Of a stretch of DNA of 64,000 nucleotides, positions 27,954 to 36,600 are shown piece after piece. Location of the stretch: NCBI GenBank assembly GCA_910579175.1, contig CAJTTB010000006.1, positions 1 to 64,000 on the forward strand. The letters are read 5' to 3'. The position numbers were made by a program, and so were the translations under genes. This DNA comes from an uncultured Oscillospiraceae bacterium. GTDB taxonomy: Bacteria; Bacillota; Clostridia; Oscillospirales; Ruminococcaceae. A model generated the notes under the pieces. That model saw only the letters and a list, made by a program, of their open reading frames with translations, had not been told where the DNA came from and did not search any database. Positions within the stretch are counted from its first letter, which is position 1. Each line of letters begins with the position of its first letter.

Positions 27954-29159
27954 ATGGAATTACAAAAGGGACAAAGGATAAAAATAGGGGATTCCACAAC
28001 AAGTCATCAGATAGAGTTAAAAGTTTCTGTTCCCATTACTCATGGCGAGATAGATATAAGCTGTTTTGGGGTAGACGCTCAAAATAAACTATCAGATGAT
28101 CGATATTTTGTATTTTACAATCAGTTACATACTCCTGAAAATGCAGTTTCAATGAAAACAGATAAAAATATAACAAGTTTTTTAATAGATTTTAAAAAAA
28201 TTCCTGCATTTATCAAAAAATTAGTGATTACAGTTGCAGCAGATGGAAATAGCATGATCAAAGATATCAAAAGAGGAGAATTTTCTGTCTTAGCAAATCA
28301 ACAAACAATTGCTCATTTCGCAATTTTGGGAGAAAATTATGAAAAGGAAAAAGCAATCATTTTAGCTGAAATTTATGAAAAAGATGGCATTTGGCGTCTA
28401 TCTTTAGTATCCAGCGGATTTCATGGCGGACTGAGCGCTTTATTGGCACATTTTGGAGGCGAAGAGATAAAAGAACCTGTAAAGCGCGATGGTTTTCAAA
28501 CTGAAATAAAATCTCCATCTTCTTCCATAGACAATTCAACTGTAAACAATACAACGACATCACAAAAAGCACCAGTGAATTTGAAGAAACGAGGAGATAG
28601 TCATAAGATTAGTTTAGAGAAAAACACAAAAGAAATTCATGTTAATTTAAATTGGAATATGAATATGGGACAGAAAACGGGATGGTTTGGAGCTAAAAGT
28701 ACGGCAGGAATTGATTTAGATTTGGCATGTATGTATCGTCTGAAAACAGGAGAGAGAGGAGTGATTCAAGCATTGGGAAATAGTTTTGGTTCTGCTCATA
28801 CAGCACCTTATATATTTCTTGACCAAGACGATAGAACAGGGCAAAGTATGAATGGAGAAAATATGTGGCTTAAAAAGCCAGAGTTTATAGAATTTGCAAT
28901 TGTATTTGCCTATATTTATGATGGAACGCCCAATTGGCAAGATACCAATGCAAAAGTAGTATTAAAGCAACTGGGAGAACCGCCTATCGAAATCCTTATT
29001 GATAATCCAGACTATACTAATCGATTCTGTGTAATTGCCAGTTTAACAGCAAAAGAAAATCAGTTGGAAGTAAAAAGAGAAGAGAGATTTTTTGGAAGTC
29101 ATATGGAAGTAGATCGTGCATATGGTTTTGGATTTAGATGGGTTACAGGACATAAATAA
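27954..29159 (+). CDS. TerD-family stress protein with two TerD domains
   Basis: 401 residues from ATG 27954 (AAGGAAG upstream; ATG 27930 has no site). A degenerate N-terminal TerD-like domain (about 1-165), a Ser/Thr-rich linker, and a C-terminal TerD domain (about 205-400) with VNLNWNMN, GIDLDLACMYRLKTGERGVIQALG, DDRTG and YGFGFRWV. The acidic DLDLAC and DxDD segments fit the Ca2+-binding sites of TerD. Associated with tellurite, phage and chemical stress in known clusters, but no other ter gene is near. Confidence 0.85.
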   Translation: MELQKGQRIKIGDSTTSHQIELKVSVPITHGEIDISCFGVDAQNKLSDDRYFVFYNQLHTPENAVSMKTDKNITSFLIDFKKIPAFIKKLVITVAADGNSMIKDIKRGEFSVLANQQTIAHFAILGENYEKEKAIILAEIYEKDGIWRLSLVSSGFHGGLSALLAHFGGEEIKEPVKRDGFQTEIKSPSSSIDNSTVNNTTTSQKAPVNLKKRGDSHKISLEKNTKEIHVNLNWNMNMGQKTGWFGAKSTAGIDLDLACMYRLKTGERGVIQALGNSFGSAHTAPYIFLDQDDRTGQSMNGENMWLKKPEFIEFAIVFAYIYDGTPNWQDTNAKVVLKQLGEPPIEILIDNPDYTNRFCVIASLTAKENQLEVKREERFFGSHMEVDRAYGFGFRWVTGHK

Positions 29160-29182
29160 AAAATATTCTTTATCACGATTTT

Positions 29183-29208
29183 AAAACCAGCTGAACCCAG
29201 CTGGTTTT
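29183..29208. terminator. Terminator between terD-like gene and cotJC
   Basis: AAAACCAGCT / AGCTGGTTTT perfect stem, 6-nt loop; usable on both strands for the convergent transcripts. Confidence 0.8.
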
Positions 29209-29255
29209 GAATTACTTATCTTATAAAACACGATATCTCAATCTGATGGTTGTTG

Positions 29256-29777
29256 TCATTTACATCTTTTTGGTGTGTCAAAAGCAGGATTAAAGGCGTA
29301 ATAATTCTTAGAATCCAATTTGCTCTTTGTAATTTCCAAACATTCTCCAAATCTTTGGAAATGAACAATCTCACGCTCTCTTAAAAACTTAATGGGGTCT
29401 CTTACTTCTGGGTCATCTACCAATCTCAAAATATTATCATAAGAAAGTCTTGCTTTTTGTTCTGCTGCCAAATCTTCTGTTAAATCCGTAATAACGTCTC
29501 CAGATACAGATAATGTATCTGCGCTAAATGGTGTACCTGATGCCGCTATTGGATAAATACCTGTTGTATGATCTACAAAGTAAGTATCAAATCCACTCTT
29601 TTTTATATCTGTTTCACTTAAATTTCGAGTCAACTGATATAAAATAGCTGAAACCATTTCTATATGTGCCAACTCTTCTGTTCCAATATCGGTCAATGCC
29701 CCTTTTACTTCTGCATATGGCATACTATATCGTTGATTTAAATATCTAGTAGCAGCACCCAACTCACCATGTGGACC
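29256..29777 (-). CDS. cotJC: Spore-coat manganese-catalase-like protein CotJC, 3' part (interrupted by the 25-kb element)
   Basis: Encodes GGPHGELGAATRYLNQRYSMPYAEVKG onward to CK at 29256, about 173 residues, with catalase ligand motifs GELGA, GTEELAHIEM, AEQKARLSY and EREIVHFQRF. The first about 30 residues of the family (MW.YEKKLxYPVxIKN..) are missing here and found at 55212-55309. Upstream of the core the frame runs into element DNA and soon meets stops; a TTG at 29789 could give a truncated product. Joined to the 5' part at TGTGGACC the frame is exact (33 + 170 = 203 residues). Full CotJC works in the inner spore coat with CotJA and CotJB. Confidence 0.93.
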   Translation of the reverse strand, partial: GPHGELGAATRYLNQRYSMPYAEVKGALTDIGTEELAHIEMVSAILYQLTRNLSETDIKKSGFDTYFVDHTTGIYPIAASGTPFSADTLSVSGDVITDLTEDLAAEQKARLSYDNILRLVDDPEVRDPIKFLREREIVHFQRFGECLEITKSKLDSKNYYAFNPAFDTPKRCK

Positions 29778-29826
29778 TCCACAAATCAAAAAGTTATAAC
29801 ATCAAATTTATGGTGTAGATTCAGAA
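29760..29826. other. attL: left junction of the element in cotJC
   Basis: Host cotJC sequence up to the core TGTGGACC (29770-29777), then the element arm TCCACAAATCAAAAAGTTAT (29778-29797) and onward. The arm is nearly the reverse complement of the other element end (19 of 21 positions). Confidence 0.88.
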
Positions 29827-29842
29827 AAGACATCTTTATATT

Positions 29843-29886
29843 ATAACAAATTTGTTATTGACAACTAATAACAAATTTGTTATAAT
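29843..29886 (+). promoter_or_regulatory. Consensus promoter covered by two identical 16-bp palindromic operators
   Basis: TTGACA (29858-29863), 17-bp spacer, TATAAT (29881-29886), a perfect sigma-A promoter. The perfect palindrome ATAACAAATTTGTTAT occurs twice, at 29843-29858 (touching -35) and 29868-29883 (over the spacer end and -10), centres 25 bp apart. It drives the DUF4160-DUF2442-XRE operon; the XRE protein is the likely repressor. Confidence 0.88.
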
Positions 29887-29913
29887 ATACTCACAGTAAA
29901 GGAGATGAAGAAA

Positions 29914-30180
29914 ATGCCAGAACTTTGCAGATTTTTTAATATTGTTATCAAAATGATTTTCAGTGATAATGATCAACATCACAAACCACATTTTCATGTA
30001 TACTATGCTGAATATGAAGCGTCTGTAGGAGTTGATGGTGAACTATTAGCAGGGAGCCTGCCAGTAAAGCAACTAAAACTTGTACAGGCATGGGCAGCAA
30101 TCCATGAAGATGAATTATATGCCGCTTGGAATAATGCAGTTAGAAACATCCCATTTAGTAAAATTGAGCCTTTAAGATAA
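29914..30180 (+). CDS. DUF4160-family protein
   Basis: 88 residues from ATG 29914; AAAGGAG (29898-29904) is 9 nt upstream, while ATG 29905 is too close. Family pattern MPELCRFFNIVIKMIFSDNDQHHKPHFHVYYAEYEASVGVDG with a conserved HHKPHFHV, then KQLKLVQAWAAIHEDELYAAWN. Function unknown; nearly always beside DUF2442 as here (from memory). First gene of a three-gene operon. Confidence 0.88.
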   Translation: MPELCRFFNIVIKMIFSDNDQHHKPHFHVYYAEYEASVGVDGELLAGSLPVKQLKLVQAWAAIHEDELYAAWNNAVRNIPFSKIEPLR

Positions 30181-30192
30181 GGGGGAAATAAA

Positions 30193-30492
30193 ATGTATAT
30201 TGTCAATGGTATCGCCTATGCGGGGGAACAATCCCCTATTCTGCGTGTTAGTGGCGTTCGCCCACTCGATAATTTCCGTTTATGGGTACGCTTTAATAAT
30301 AGTGAAGCAAAGATATTTGATTTTAAACCACTTTTGAACACCCCAGCTTTCTCCCCACTTTCAGATCTAAACATTTTTAGAAGCGTTTATATTGATTATG
30401 GTATTCCCACATGGAATGATGGAAGCATAGATATAGCTCCAGAAATATTATATGAAAAGGGAGAATCAACAGGAGGTGTCTCCATTGCCTGA
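30193..30492 (+). CDS. DUF2442-family protein
   Basis: 99 residues, 12 nt after the DUF4160 gene with GGGGG-type ribosome site. Hallmarks: RPLDNFRLWVRFNNSEAKIFDFKPLL and YIDYGIPTWNDGSIDIAPEILYEKG. Small beta-rich protein of unknown role, probable partner of DUF4160. Its 3' end holds the ribosome site of the XRE gene. Confidence 0.88.
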   Translation: MYIVNGIAYAGEQSPILRVSGVRPLDNFRLWVRFNNSEAKIFDFKPLLNTPAFSPLSDLNIFRSVYIDYGIPTWNDGSIDIAPEILYEKGESTGGVSIA

Positions 30493-30697
30493 TAAGTGTG
30501 CTGCCATTATTGATAAGTTGATAGAACTCAGAAAGACTAAAGGACTTACACAAAAAGAATTAGCCGAAGCAGCAAATCTCGCTCAACCTGCTATAGCTCG
30601 GCTGGAGAGTAAAATGGCTATCCCTCAACTTGACACGCTTGTAAAGGTTGCTACCGCTCTGAACTATAAGCTTGAACTTGTACCTACTACCAAATAA
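30485..30697 (+). CDS. XRE-family HTH regulator of the DUF4160/DUF2442 operon
   Basis: 70 residues from TTG 30485: AGGAGG (30471-30476) is 8 nt upstream and the gene overlaps DUF2442 by 8 nt, so translation is coupled. HTH: GLTQKELAEAANLAQPAIARLESKMAIPQLDTLVKVATALN. Likely binds the paired palindromes over the promoter. Confidence 0.88.
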   Translation: MPDKCAAIIDKLIELRKTKGLTQKELAEAANLAQPAIARLESKMAIPQLDTLVKVATALNYKLELVPTTK

Positions 30698-30700
30698 AAG

Positions 30701-30740
30701 AAAAACCCGCTTGGACTTATTACTCTTCTGCGGGTTTTTT
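30701..30740 (+). terminator. Terminator of the DUF4160 operon
   Basis: AAAAACCCGC / GCGGGTTTTT stem with trailing T. Confidence 0.88.
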
Positions 30741-30790
30741 ACACTTTTTATTCTTGTAATTGTTCTATTTATCATTTGCTAAAGAATACT

Positions 30791-30840
30791 TCCACAAATC
30801 AAAAAGTTATCATATCAAATTTATGGTGTGGATTCGAAAA
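30791..30840. repeat. Second copy of the left att arm
   Basis: Starting TCCACAAATCAAAAAGTTAT, this copies 29778-29826 with about 90% identity over nearly 50 bp, but lacks the TGTGGACC core. It places the DUF4160 operon between two direct repeats of the element end. Confidence 0.82.
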
Positions 30841-30926
30841 AAATATTTCTTGATTTTCGAAATACCACTTATCCTTCTATATCGAACAATATTTTTTCAT
30901 TTTATTTATATTTCGTTCGATTTGTA

Positions 30927-30955
30927 TTGATTTTTCTTTATAAATCGCATATAAT
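30927..30955 (+). promoter_or_regulatory. Promoter of the Phd-PIN pair
   Basis: TTGATT (30927-30932), 17-bp spacer, TATAAT (30950-30955). Upstream a 7-bp inverted repeat ATCGAAC (30881-30887) / GTTCGAT (30915-30921) may be an operator. Confidence 0.65.
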
Positions 30956-30988
30956 ATAAATAACTTCAAAAGAAAGGAGTGTACATTC

Positions 30989-31216
30989 ATGATTGTTACA
31001 GCAACCGAATTCAAAACCAACTTTGGTAAATATCTTGAGATGATTGCCAAAGAAGATATTTTTATTACTCGTAATGGAAAAACAATCGCTAAAGTAGTAA
31101 ATCCTCAAATCTCTGCCGTAGATTCTTTAAGAGGCATGCTGAAAGATATACCTTCTGATGTTGACCTTGATTCTTTACGAGAGGAGCGGCTGTCAAAATA
31201 TGAAAATCATGTGTGA
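30989..31216 (+). CDS. Phd/YefM-type antitoxin
   Basis: 75 residues, AAAGGAG upstream. MIVTATEFKTNFGKYLEMIAKEDIFITRNGKTIAKVVNP is the Phd DNA-binding fold; the acidic C-terminus (DIPSDVDLDSLREERLSKY) should wrap the toxin. Represses its own promoter in this family. Overlaps the toxin gene by 17 nt. Confidence 0.9.
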   Translation: MIVTATEFKTNFGKYLEMIAKEDIFITRNGKTIAKVVNPQISAVDSLRGMLKDIPSDVDLDSLREERLSKYENHV

Positions 31217-31610
31217 CACCAATATCATTATTGATGTGTTGTTAGAGCGAGAGCCTTTTGTGGAAGATTCTTATAAAGTTCTAAGTCTCTGTGAAGAACA
31301 CCAGATCAACGGATTTGTATCTGCATCTTCTGTCACAGATATTTACTATCTAGTCAGAAAATATACCCACAATACAGAACTTGCTTATAAAGCAATTGGA
31401 AAACTGCTGGAAATTGTAAAGGTATGTAGTGTTACCAATCAAGACGTTTTAACCGCATTTCAGAAAAAGGCAAAAGATTTTGAAGACTGTCTTGTAGTCA
31501 CCTGCGCAAAATCGATTCATTGCGATTGTATTGTTACCCGCAACAAAAAGGACTTTGAAGAATTTGATATTCAGGTTTTTACCCCCACAGAACTTTTACA
31601 GCAATTGTAA
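31200..31610 (+). CDS. PIN-domain toxin (VapC-like RNase)
   Basis: 136 residues from ATG 31200 (MKIMCDTNIIIDVLLEREPF). PIN acidic residues: D in CDTN, D in SSVTDIYYL, D/E in KDFEDCLVVTCA and D in TRNKKDF. A Mg-dependent RNase restrained by the antitoxin upstream. Likely stabilises the element. Confidence 0.9.
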   Translation: MKIMCDTNIIIDVLLEREPFVEDSYKVLSLCEEHQINGFVSASSVTDIYYLVRKYTHNTELAYKAIGKLLEIVKVCSVTNQDVLTAFQKKAKDFEDCLVVTCAKSIHCDCIVTRNKKDFEEFDIQVFTPTELLQQL

Positions 31611-31704
31611 TAAGAAGTCAAATTCGGTTTTATATTGTAATCACACTCATATTGGTATGACTATTTTTAGTCTTATCAATTGTAGTTATCATTCGTGTCC
31701 TTAT

Positions 31705-31741
31705 ATAGCCAACAGAAATCAAATTCTGTTGGCTATTTTTT
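31705..31741. terminator. Bidirectional terminator between toxin and lysis genes
   Basis: ATAGCCAACAGAA / TTCTGTTGGCTAT, 13-bp perfect stem, 6-nt loop, T run on the plus strand. Confidence 0.9.
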
Positions 31742-32633
31742 ATCTTTCAACCCATTGACATTCTTTTAGACCATTCTCCGCCCGATAAGCAAAATGATAG
31801 CTTTTCCCATCAATGCTATGTGTACCTCTAAGGGCTTCTCCAGAAGAGGGATTCAGATAATACCAACGTCCATCTATCTCCTGCCAACCTATCATCATAA
31901 CACCATCAGTATCCAAATAATACCAATTTTCTTTATATAATAGCCAACCAGTCGCCATACTTCCATTAGGCTTTAGATAGTACCATTTATGATTGATACT
32001 CTGCCAGCCAGTTTTCATCCATCCATCATTATCAAAATAGTACCACTGTCCATCAATCTTTTCCCAGCCATCTCGAGTATATCCCCCATCTGTATGTCGA
32101 TACCACCAGCGACCATTTTGTTCAACCCAGTCCGCTTTTTGTCCTCGCATAATCTCTGCAACTCGCTCTTTCGCTGCTGTATAAGCGGCAGTATAATTGA
32201 CATAATAAAGCGGACATTTTTTACCAGTTACATCATAATGCCGCATAATTGCCTGTTCTGGTTGTAATCCATAGCGCTTACAAATATCAGCAGTCAATTC
32301 AATCAAAGCCCGTTCAGTCGCTACATTAAATTTCCCAGTGCTATCTGGATGGCAGCACTCAATACTAATGGTATAACTATTTGCTTGTACTGTGCAATAA
32401 CTCTGCTCTGTCTCTGGAATACATTGGATAATTTCACCATTTAATCCAATAATATAATGAGATGATACATAGGCGGCATGAGTGTTTTTTAAATTTTCAA
32501 AATAATTTCGATTTGCCTGCGCACTTGTATTTGGATTACCTACATAGTGCCATGCTACCCCAGTTACCTTTTTTAATTTTAACTGTGGACGGCTGTATTT
32601 GTTTGGTGTTAAAAATTGTTTTATGATATTCAT
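31740..32633 (-). CDS. Endolysin: N-acetylmuramoyl-L-alanine amidase with cell-wall-binding repeats
   Basis: 297 residues. Amidase_2 domain (about 15-145) with Zn ligands in VAWHYVGN, and MRHYDVTGKKCPLYY. C-terminal half has choline-binding-type repeats (WEKIDGQWYYFDNDGWMKTGW and variants, about five). Cuts the amide bond between MurNAc and the peptide. Last gene of the tail/lysis operon. Confidence 0.93.
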   Translation of the reverse strand: MNIIKQFLTPNKYSRPQLKLKKVTGVAWHYVGNPNTSAQANRNYFENLKNTHAAYVSSHYIIGLNGEIIQCIPETEQSYCTVQANSYTISIECCHPDSTGKFNVATERALIELTADICKRYGLQPEQAIMRHYDVTGKKCPLYYVNYTAAYTAAKERVAEIMRGQKADWVEQNGRWWYRHTDGGYTRDGWEKIDGQWYYFDNDGWMKTGWQSINHKWYYLKPNGSMATGWLLYKENWYYLDTDGVMMIGWQEIDGRWYYLNPSSGEALRGTHSIDGKSYHFAYRAENGLKECQWVER

Positions 32634-32634
32634 T

Positions 32635-32979
32635 TTATGTTTCTTCTATATACTCCAAAACCGTCTGATTTTTCTTTAATAGTTCACGCATAATTTCCAA
32701 AGCTTCATCAACCCATTTCGAAAACACTTCAAACTTCACAAACTGGAGACATGGAAACTTTATCACTGCCCAATCATACACCTGTCTTAACTTTAACTTT
32801 CCAGTTCCAGTTCCAAATTGTTTTTCTGCTTCTGTGACTGCATATAATAACCATTCTTTTATATTTTTAATTTGTTCTTTGGTGGGTAAATAATAAAATT
32901 TCGTTATTATAATCGCGGCTATTGCCAACACTACCAAAAATACAAATGGTAAATACCAGTTATTTACAATCCATTCCAT
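32635..32979 (-). CDS. Phage holin, LLH-like
   Basis: 114 residues from ATG 32979 (GGAGG 9 nt upstream). One N-terminal helix (WYLPFVFLVVLAIAAIIITKF), then a helical cytoplasmic domain with AVTEAEKQFGTGTGKLKLRQVYDWAV, as in LLH-family holins. One nt separates it from the endolysin gene. Confidence 0.82.
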   Translation of the reverse strand: MEWIVNNWYLPFVFLVVLAIAAIIITKFYYLPTKEQIKNIKEWLLYAVTEAEKQFGTGTGKLKLRQVYDWAVIKFPCLQFVKFEVFSKWVDEALEIMRELLKKNQTVLEYIEET

Positions 32980-33208
32980 TTCCACTTTCCTCCCTCTTAT
33001 CTAATTTTCTACTAATAATTTTTTTCGCCATCAAAAGACACATCTCTGTACCCCAAAACGCAAATACACAAGTAGTCAACATATCGCTAACCGGCATATT
33101 TAATCGATGTGCTTCATAGAGATTCCAGCCTGTGTACATACTCAAAAACAAAACACAGTACAAAATAACCTTGCTCATAAAACTCAGCAATTTTTTTGCT
33201 TCTTCCAT
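32960..33208 (-). CDS. Small two-helix phage membrane protein (second holin-like)
   Basis: 82 residues from ATG 33208. Helices VILYCVLFLSMYTGWNLY and MLTTCVFAFWGTEMCLLMA, charged ends. Between coiled-coil gene and LLH-like holin in the lysis cassette, so a holin or antiholin role is likely. Confidence 0.7.
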   Translation of the reverse strand: MEEAKKLLSFMSKVILYCVLFLSMYTGWNLYEAHRLNMPVSDMLTTCVFAFWGTEMCLLMAKKIISRKLDKREESGNGMDCK

Positions 33209-33210
33209 CG

Positions 33211-33597
33211 CTATCCTCTTTCTTTCAAGCTCTCCTGATATTCCTCTTGTAAAGTCAGATACAATGTTTTCACCGCTCCATTCCATCCCTCTTTTACATA
33301 TGCTTCTCCCGCTTTTAGTCGTTCTTCCATTGGCAGATTCTCTTCCATAATTTCCATCATCAAAATCCTACGATAATTTTCTCTTAAATGATTTTCTAAA
33401 GTATTCACCTTCACTTCAACCCGCTCAAAGCTGCTTTTTAGTTGCTCCATCACTCCACAAAGTCTATCTGAATGCTCTTTCTCTTGCTCTCTTTGCTTTT
33501 TGGAGTTACTTAATATTGCCAACATCAATGGCATTACTGCTGTCAGTACTGCAACCAAAAGTGGTACCACTCTTTCAATCGCTCCTAAGACCCTCAA
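33211..33597 (-). CDS. Membrane-anchored coiled-coil lysis-cassette protein (XhlA-like position)
   Basis: 128 residues from TTG 33597, after the fibre stop, with an AGGTG site. N-terminal membrane helix (VVPLLVAVLTAVMPLMLAIL), then a heptad-rich segment (GVMEQLKSSFERVEVKVNTLENHLRENYRRI). Resembles XhlA-type proteins in layout. An upstream frame overlapping the fibre gene is not needed. Confidence 0.65.
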   Translation of the reverse strand: MRVLGAIERVVPLLVAVLTAVMPLMLAILSNSKKQREQEKEHSDRLCGVMEQLKSSFERVEVKVNTLENHLRENYRRILMMEIMEENLPMEERLKAGEAYVKEGWNGAVKTLYLTLQEEYQESLKERG

Positions 33598-33616
33598 GAT
33601 TTCACCTGCTCTCTCT

Positions 33617-36600
33617 TTATGGAAGTTCCTGTAGACGGTAGCTGATGAATCTATTTGAAGATGCATTATCTTTAGACCCAACACAGAATAAACCGAATCC
33701 TAAACTGTTATAATATTCTCCACCAACAAATATGCAAGGTTTATCTGCTTCTATCGCCCAAGCATCACATAAATAGGCAGAACTATCGGTGGGGTCCGTA
33801 GTCGTTGGAACAAACAAGGGAAAACCTCCCTCAGTTTTCACACTAAATGCGGAACCACTTACTGGAGCACCAATACTCACTCCATTTGCATTATCGCTGA
33901 ATTTGTTTGGATTCAAAATAATATTCAAGCCTTTGCTGTCACAGTAACAGCCATCGCACCAGTCGTATAGGTTGTCCCACAGACCTTCAATATTGCGATA
34001 CTGTGTACCAAGACCATAGGTCGTTCGGGAACTCTGTGTTGTGCCAGTATGATAGGGCATACTATCGGTATAACCCATCCTACCTATTCCCTTATTATCA
34101 CCACACCCATAACCAATTTTTTCCTGAGAATTCCAATCGGAAAACTCTACAAGATAAAGCAACCACAGTGTAAATCTCATTGCAAAGTCTGTTTGCCAAA
34201 TATTCGCACCGAGCCTGTGAATATGTTCCCTTGCTTCAGAACGCCCAGCATGATCATTAGGGATTTCTCCAGTTACACTTTTGCAAGAATTACCTCCACA
34301 ATGATATCGTCCAATATAGACCACATCGCGCTCTCCTCTGCCATCTCCCCGATTCATATGCGCCGGTGAAACAGAATAGCCAGAGATTGCCTGATTGGAA
34401 ATTTGTATCTTCAGTCCTATACCATTCTGTGTCAATTTGTACCAAAATTTTGGAATCGCCACCATCGTTCCTCCAGCACGTTCACTCTTCACCATTCCCG
34501 CCCAAGGTTGGATATTATCAAAAGGAGAACTGTATCTTGTTGCACCAGCAACATATGGAACAGGATCTGTAAAGCCTGCCGCATCATCAGTACGGGTCCA
34601 CCTTGTAGTACTTGTATCATCCCAGCTTACACCATAAATTTTGGGAAAGTTTGCAGTAACAGAACAGGTTCTATTCGCTGGAGCATTGTGATTTGTTCCA
34701 GCCGCCACCTTAATTGTAATGGTTGCAGTACCACCTTTCTTAGCTGAAACAGTAACAGTATTTCCACTTACTGATACAGTGGCAACATTTGTATTGCTAC
34801 TCACTGCTGTAATTGCTCCATTGCCTACACGTGTAACAGCAATTGTCTTATTTCCTACAGCTGTAAAAGACAAACTGGTTGGACTAATACTTAAACTACC
34901 AGCGGCTTTTCCAATACGCCAAGTTACGTTTTTAGCGCTAGTAGTGCCATCTTCCCATTTATATCCTGTTTTTGGTGTAAAAGTTGCCGTATAAGTTCCC
35001 GCATTTGTACCAGAAGTACTACCGCTCATTGTCAGAAACGAAGGGTTATAGTTATTCCATTCTGGAGTTTGTAAGCTTCCTGTATAAGTAAGACTTTTGC
35101 TCTGTGAGGGCAGCATTTTAATTACATTTGTCATTTCTGTAACCGTTTTTAACGCTTCTTTTGCAACTGCTTTCGCGTCTTGTGCCAATCTTTTAACTTC
35201 TTCAAATAATTCTTTGGTTGTATAAATTTCACTCAACGCTTTCCCATTTTCATAGATCCTTGAAGCCTTAAAACTCCCATCTCTACTCATAACAAATTCT
35301 TTTTTTACTTCCCAATTATTACCCTGTAAATTGCTATAAAAATTAATATCATTATCTGCAAATACAAACATTGACTCCTGACTATCTGGATTAAGATTTT
35401 GCAATACAGTAGATTTTGATTCTCCAGCAAATAATAATAATGATTGCCAAGCCTCTAAACCTACAGAGTTTCCATTCGCACTGCTTGTTAATACGCTTAA
35501 TACTGGTTGTTCTCTTCCATCTTTTGACATTCCTAAATCACCACTCAAAGTTCCCCCTTCAAGCGGTAAATAATTATGTGTATCTTCTTCCAAACTCGAA
35601 ATTTTCTCTTCTAGTTCCTCTGTTGTTGTTTTAATGTGATTGTAAAACTCCGCATATATTGGTGCCAATTCACTTAAAATCAAATTGGTTTCTCCGTCTT
35701 TGACTCTTAGGTTATTCAATATCGTTTGTATTCCCTGATCAAATTCCTCAAACTGTTCTTCGATTTCATATAATACAAACCCTTCGCTTCCTTCTCCTGT
35801 TGTTGCCCACTCCCGTAAATTATTTTCTTCTGTGTTTTCCAGTCGGCTTTTTTTCATCCGTATCCAAAGCCCATCAGTGGTATATGCTCCCTCTTTCTCA
35901 CTTTGAGCATAGATATTTTCCACATAAAAGAAATTGCAATACAAATTAAAATCATTTCGGGTTATCAGTTTGTTTGGCATTGGAAAGTAAATTTTAAATA
36001 AAAAGGTTTCTTCTGTGTCAAATCTTGCATCTCTGGCTATCCGGTTGGTCTCTCTAAACTCTCCTCTTCCTACTCTTCGAACAACTCCCCAGCTTTCCCC
36101 TCGCTTTTCAATGCTGTCGCAGACTCCATTCGGCAAACTATAAAGGGGTTTTTGCAATACAATTTGTGCTTGTTGATAATCTGGTCTTTCCCACTTACTT
36201 TTTTCTCCACATTCAAACTGTACACGCAATTGGTAATTTGTAAATGTTGATCCAATATTGCGCAAATATATCCCAAACCCTATCTTTTTTGCATTTTTTT
36301 GAGTATTTTCATCCACTACTTTGTAGACACTTGATTCTGATTGACTTCCTCCTATATTGCAATCCAGATTCGCTCTTGGTACCAATTTCTCATCATTCTC
36401 ATCATAAAACTCTGTAACAAATGCCAAATCGTTATCCGCTGTACTACTACCTGAAATTACTTTCGCTGACAATGTGTACTTCTCTTCTTTTTTCACTCTA
36501 CAAGGCAAGGAATTCATGTAATTTGGAACAAATAAAAATCCGCTTTGTGTAATTGTTCCATTCAAAATATATACGTCTTCATCCCTATCATAGTTTACGG

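Noticed and set aside
29256..29789. A complete short manganese catalase starting at 29789
   Set aside because: It lacks the family N-terminus, which is found at 55212-55309 behind cotJB. The start codon at 29789 is element DNA.
32015..32203. Alternative frames inside the amidase, fibre and tape-measure genes
   Set aside because: They run opposite to or within genes with clear domains, and have no ribosome sites or protein patterns.
33617..33800. A diversity-generating retroelement acting on the fibre
   Set aside because: No reverse transcriptase gene, no accessory Avd gene and no second copy of the 3' end of the fibre gene were seen in the window.
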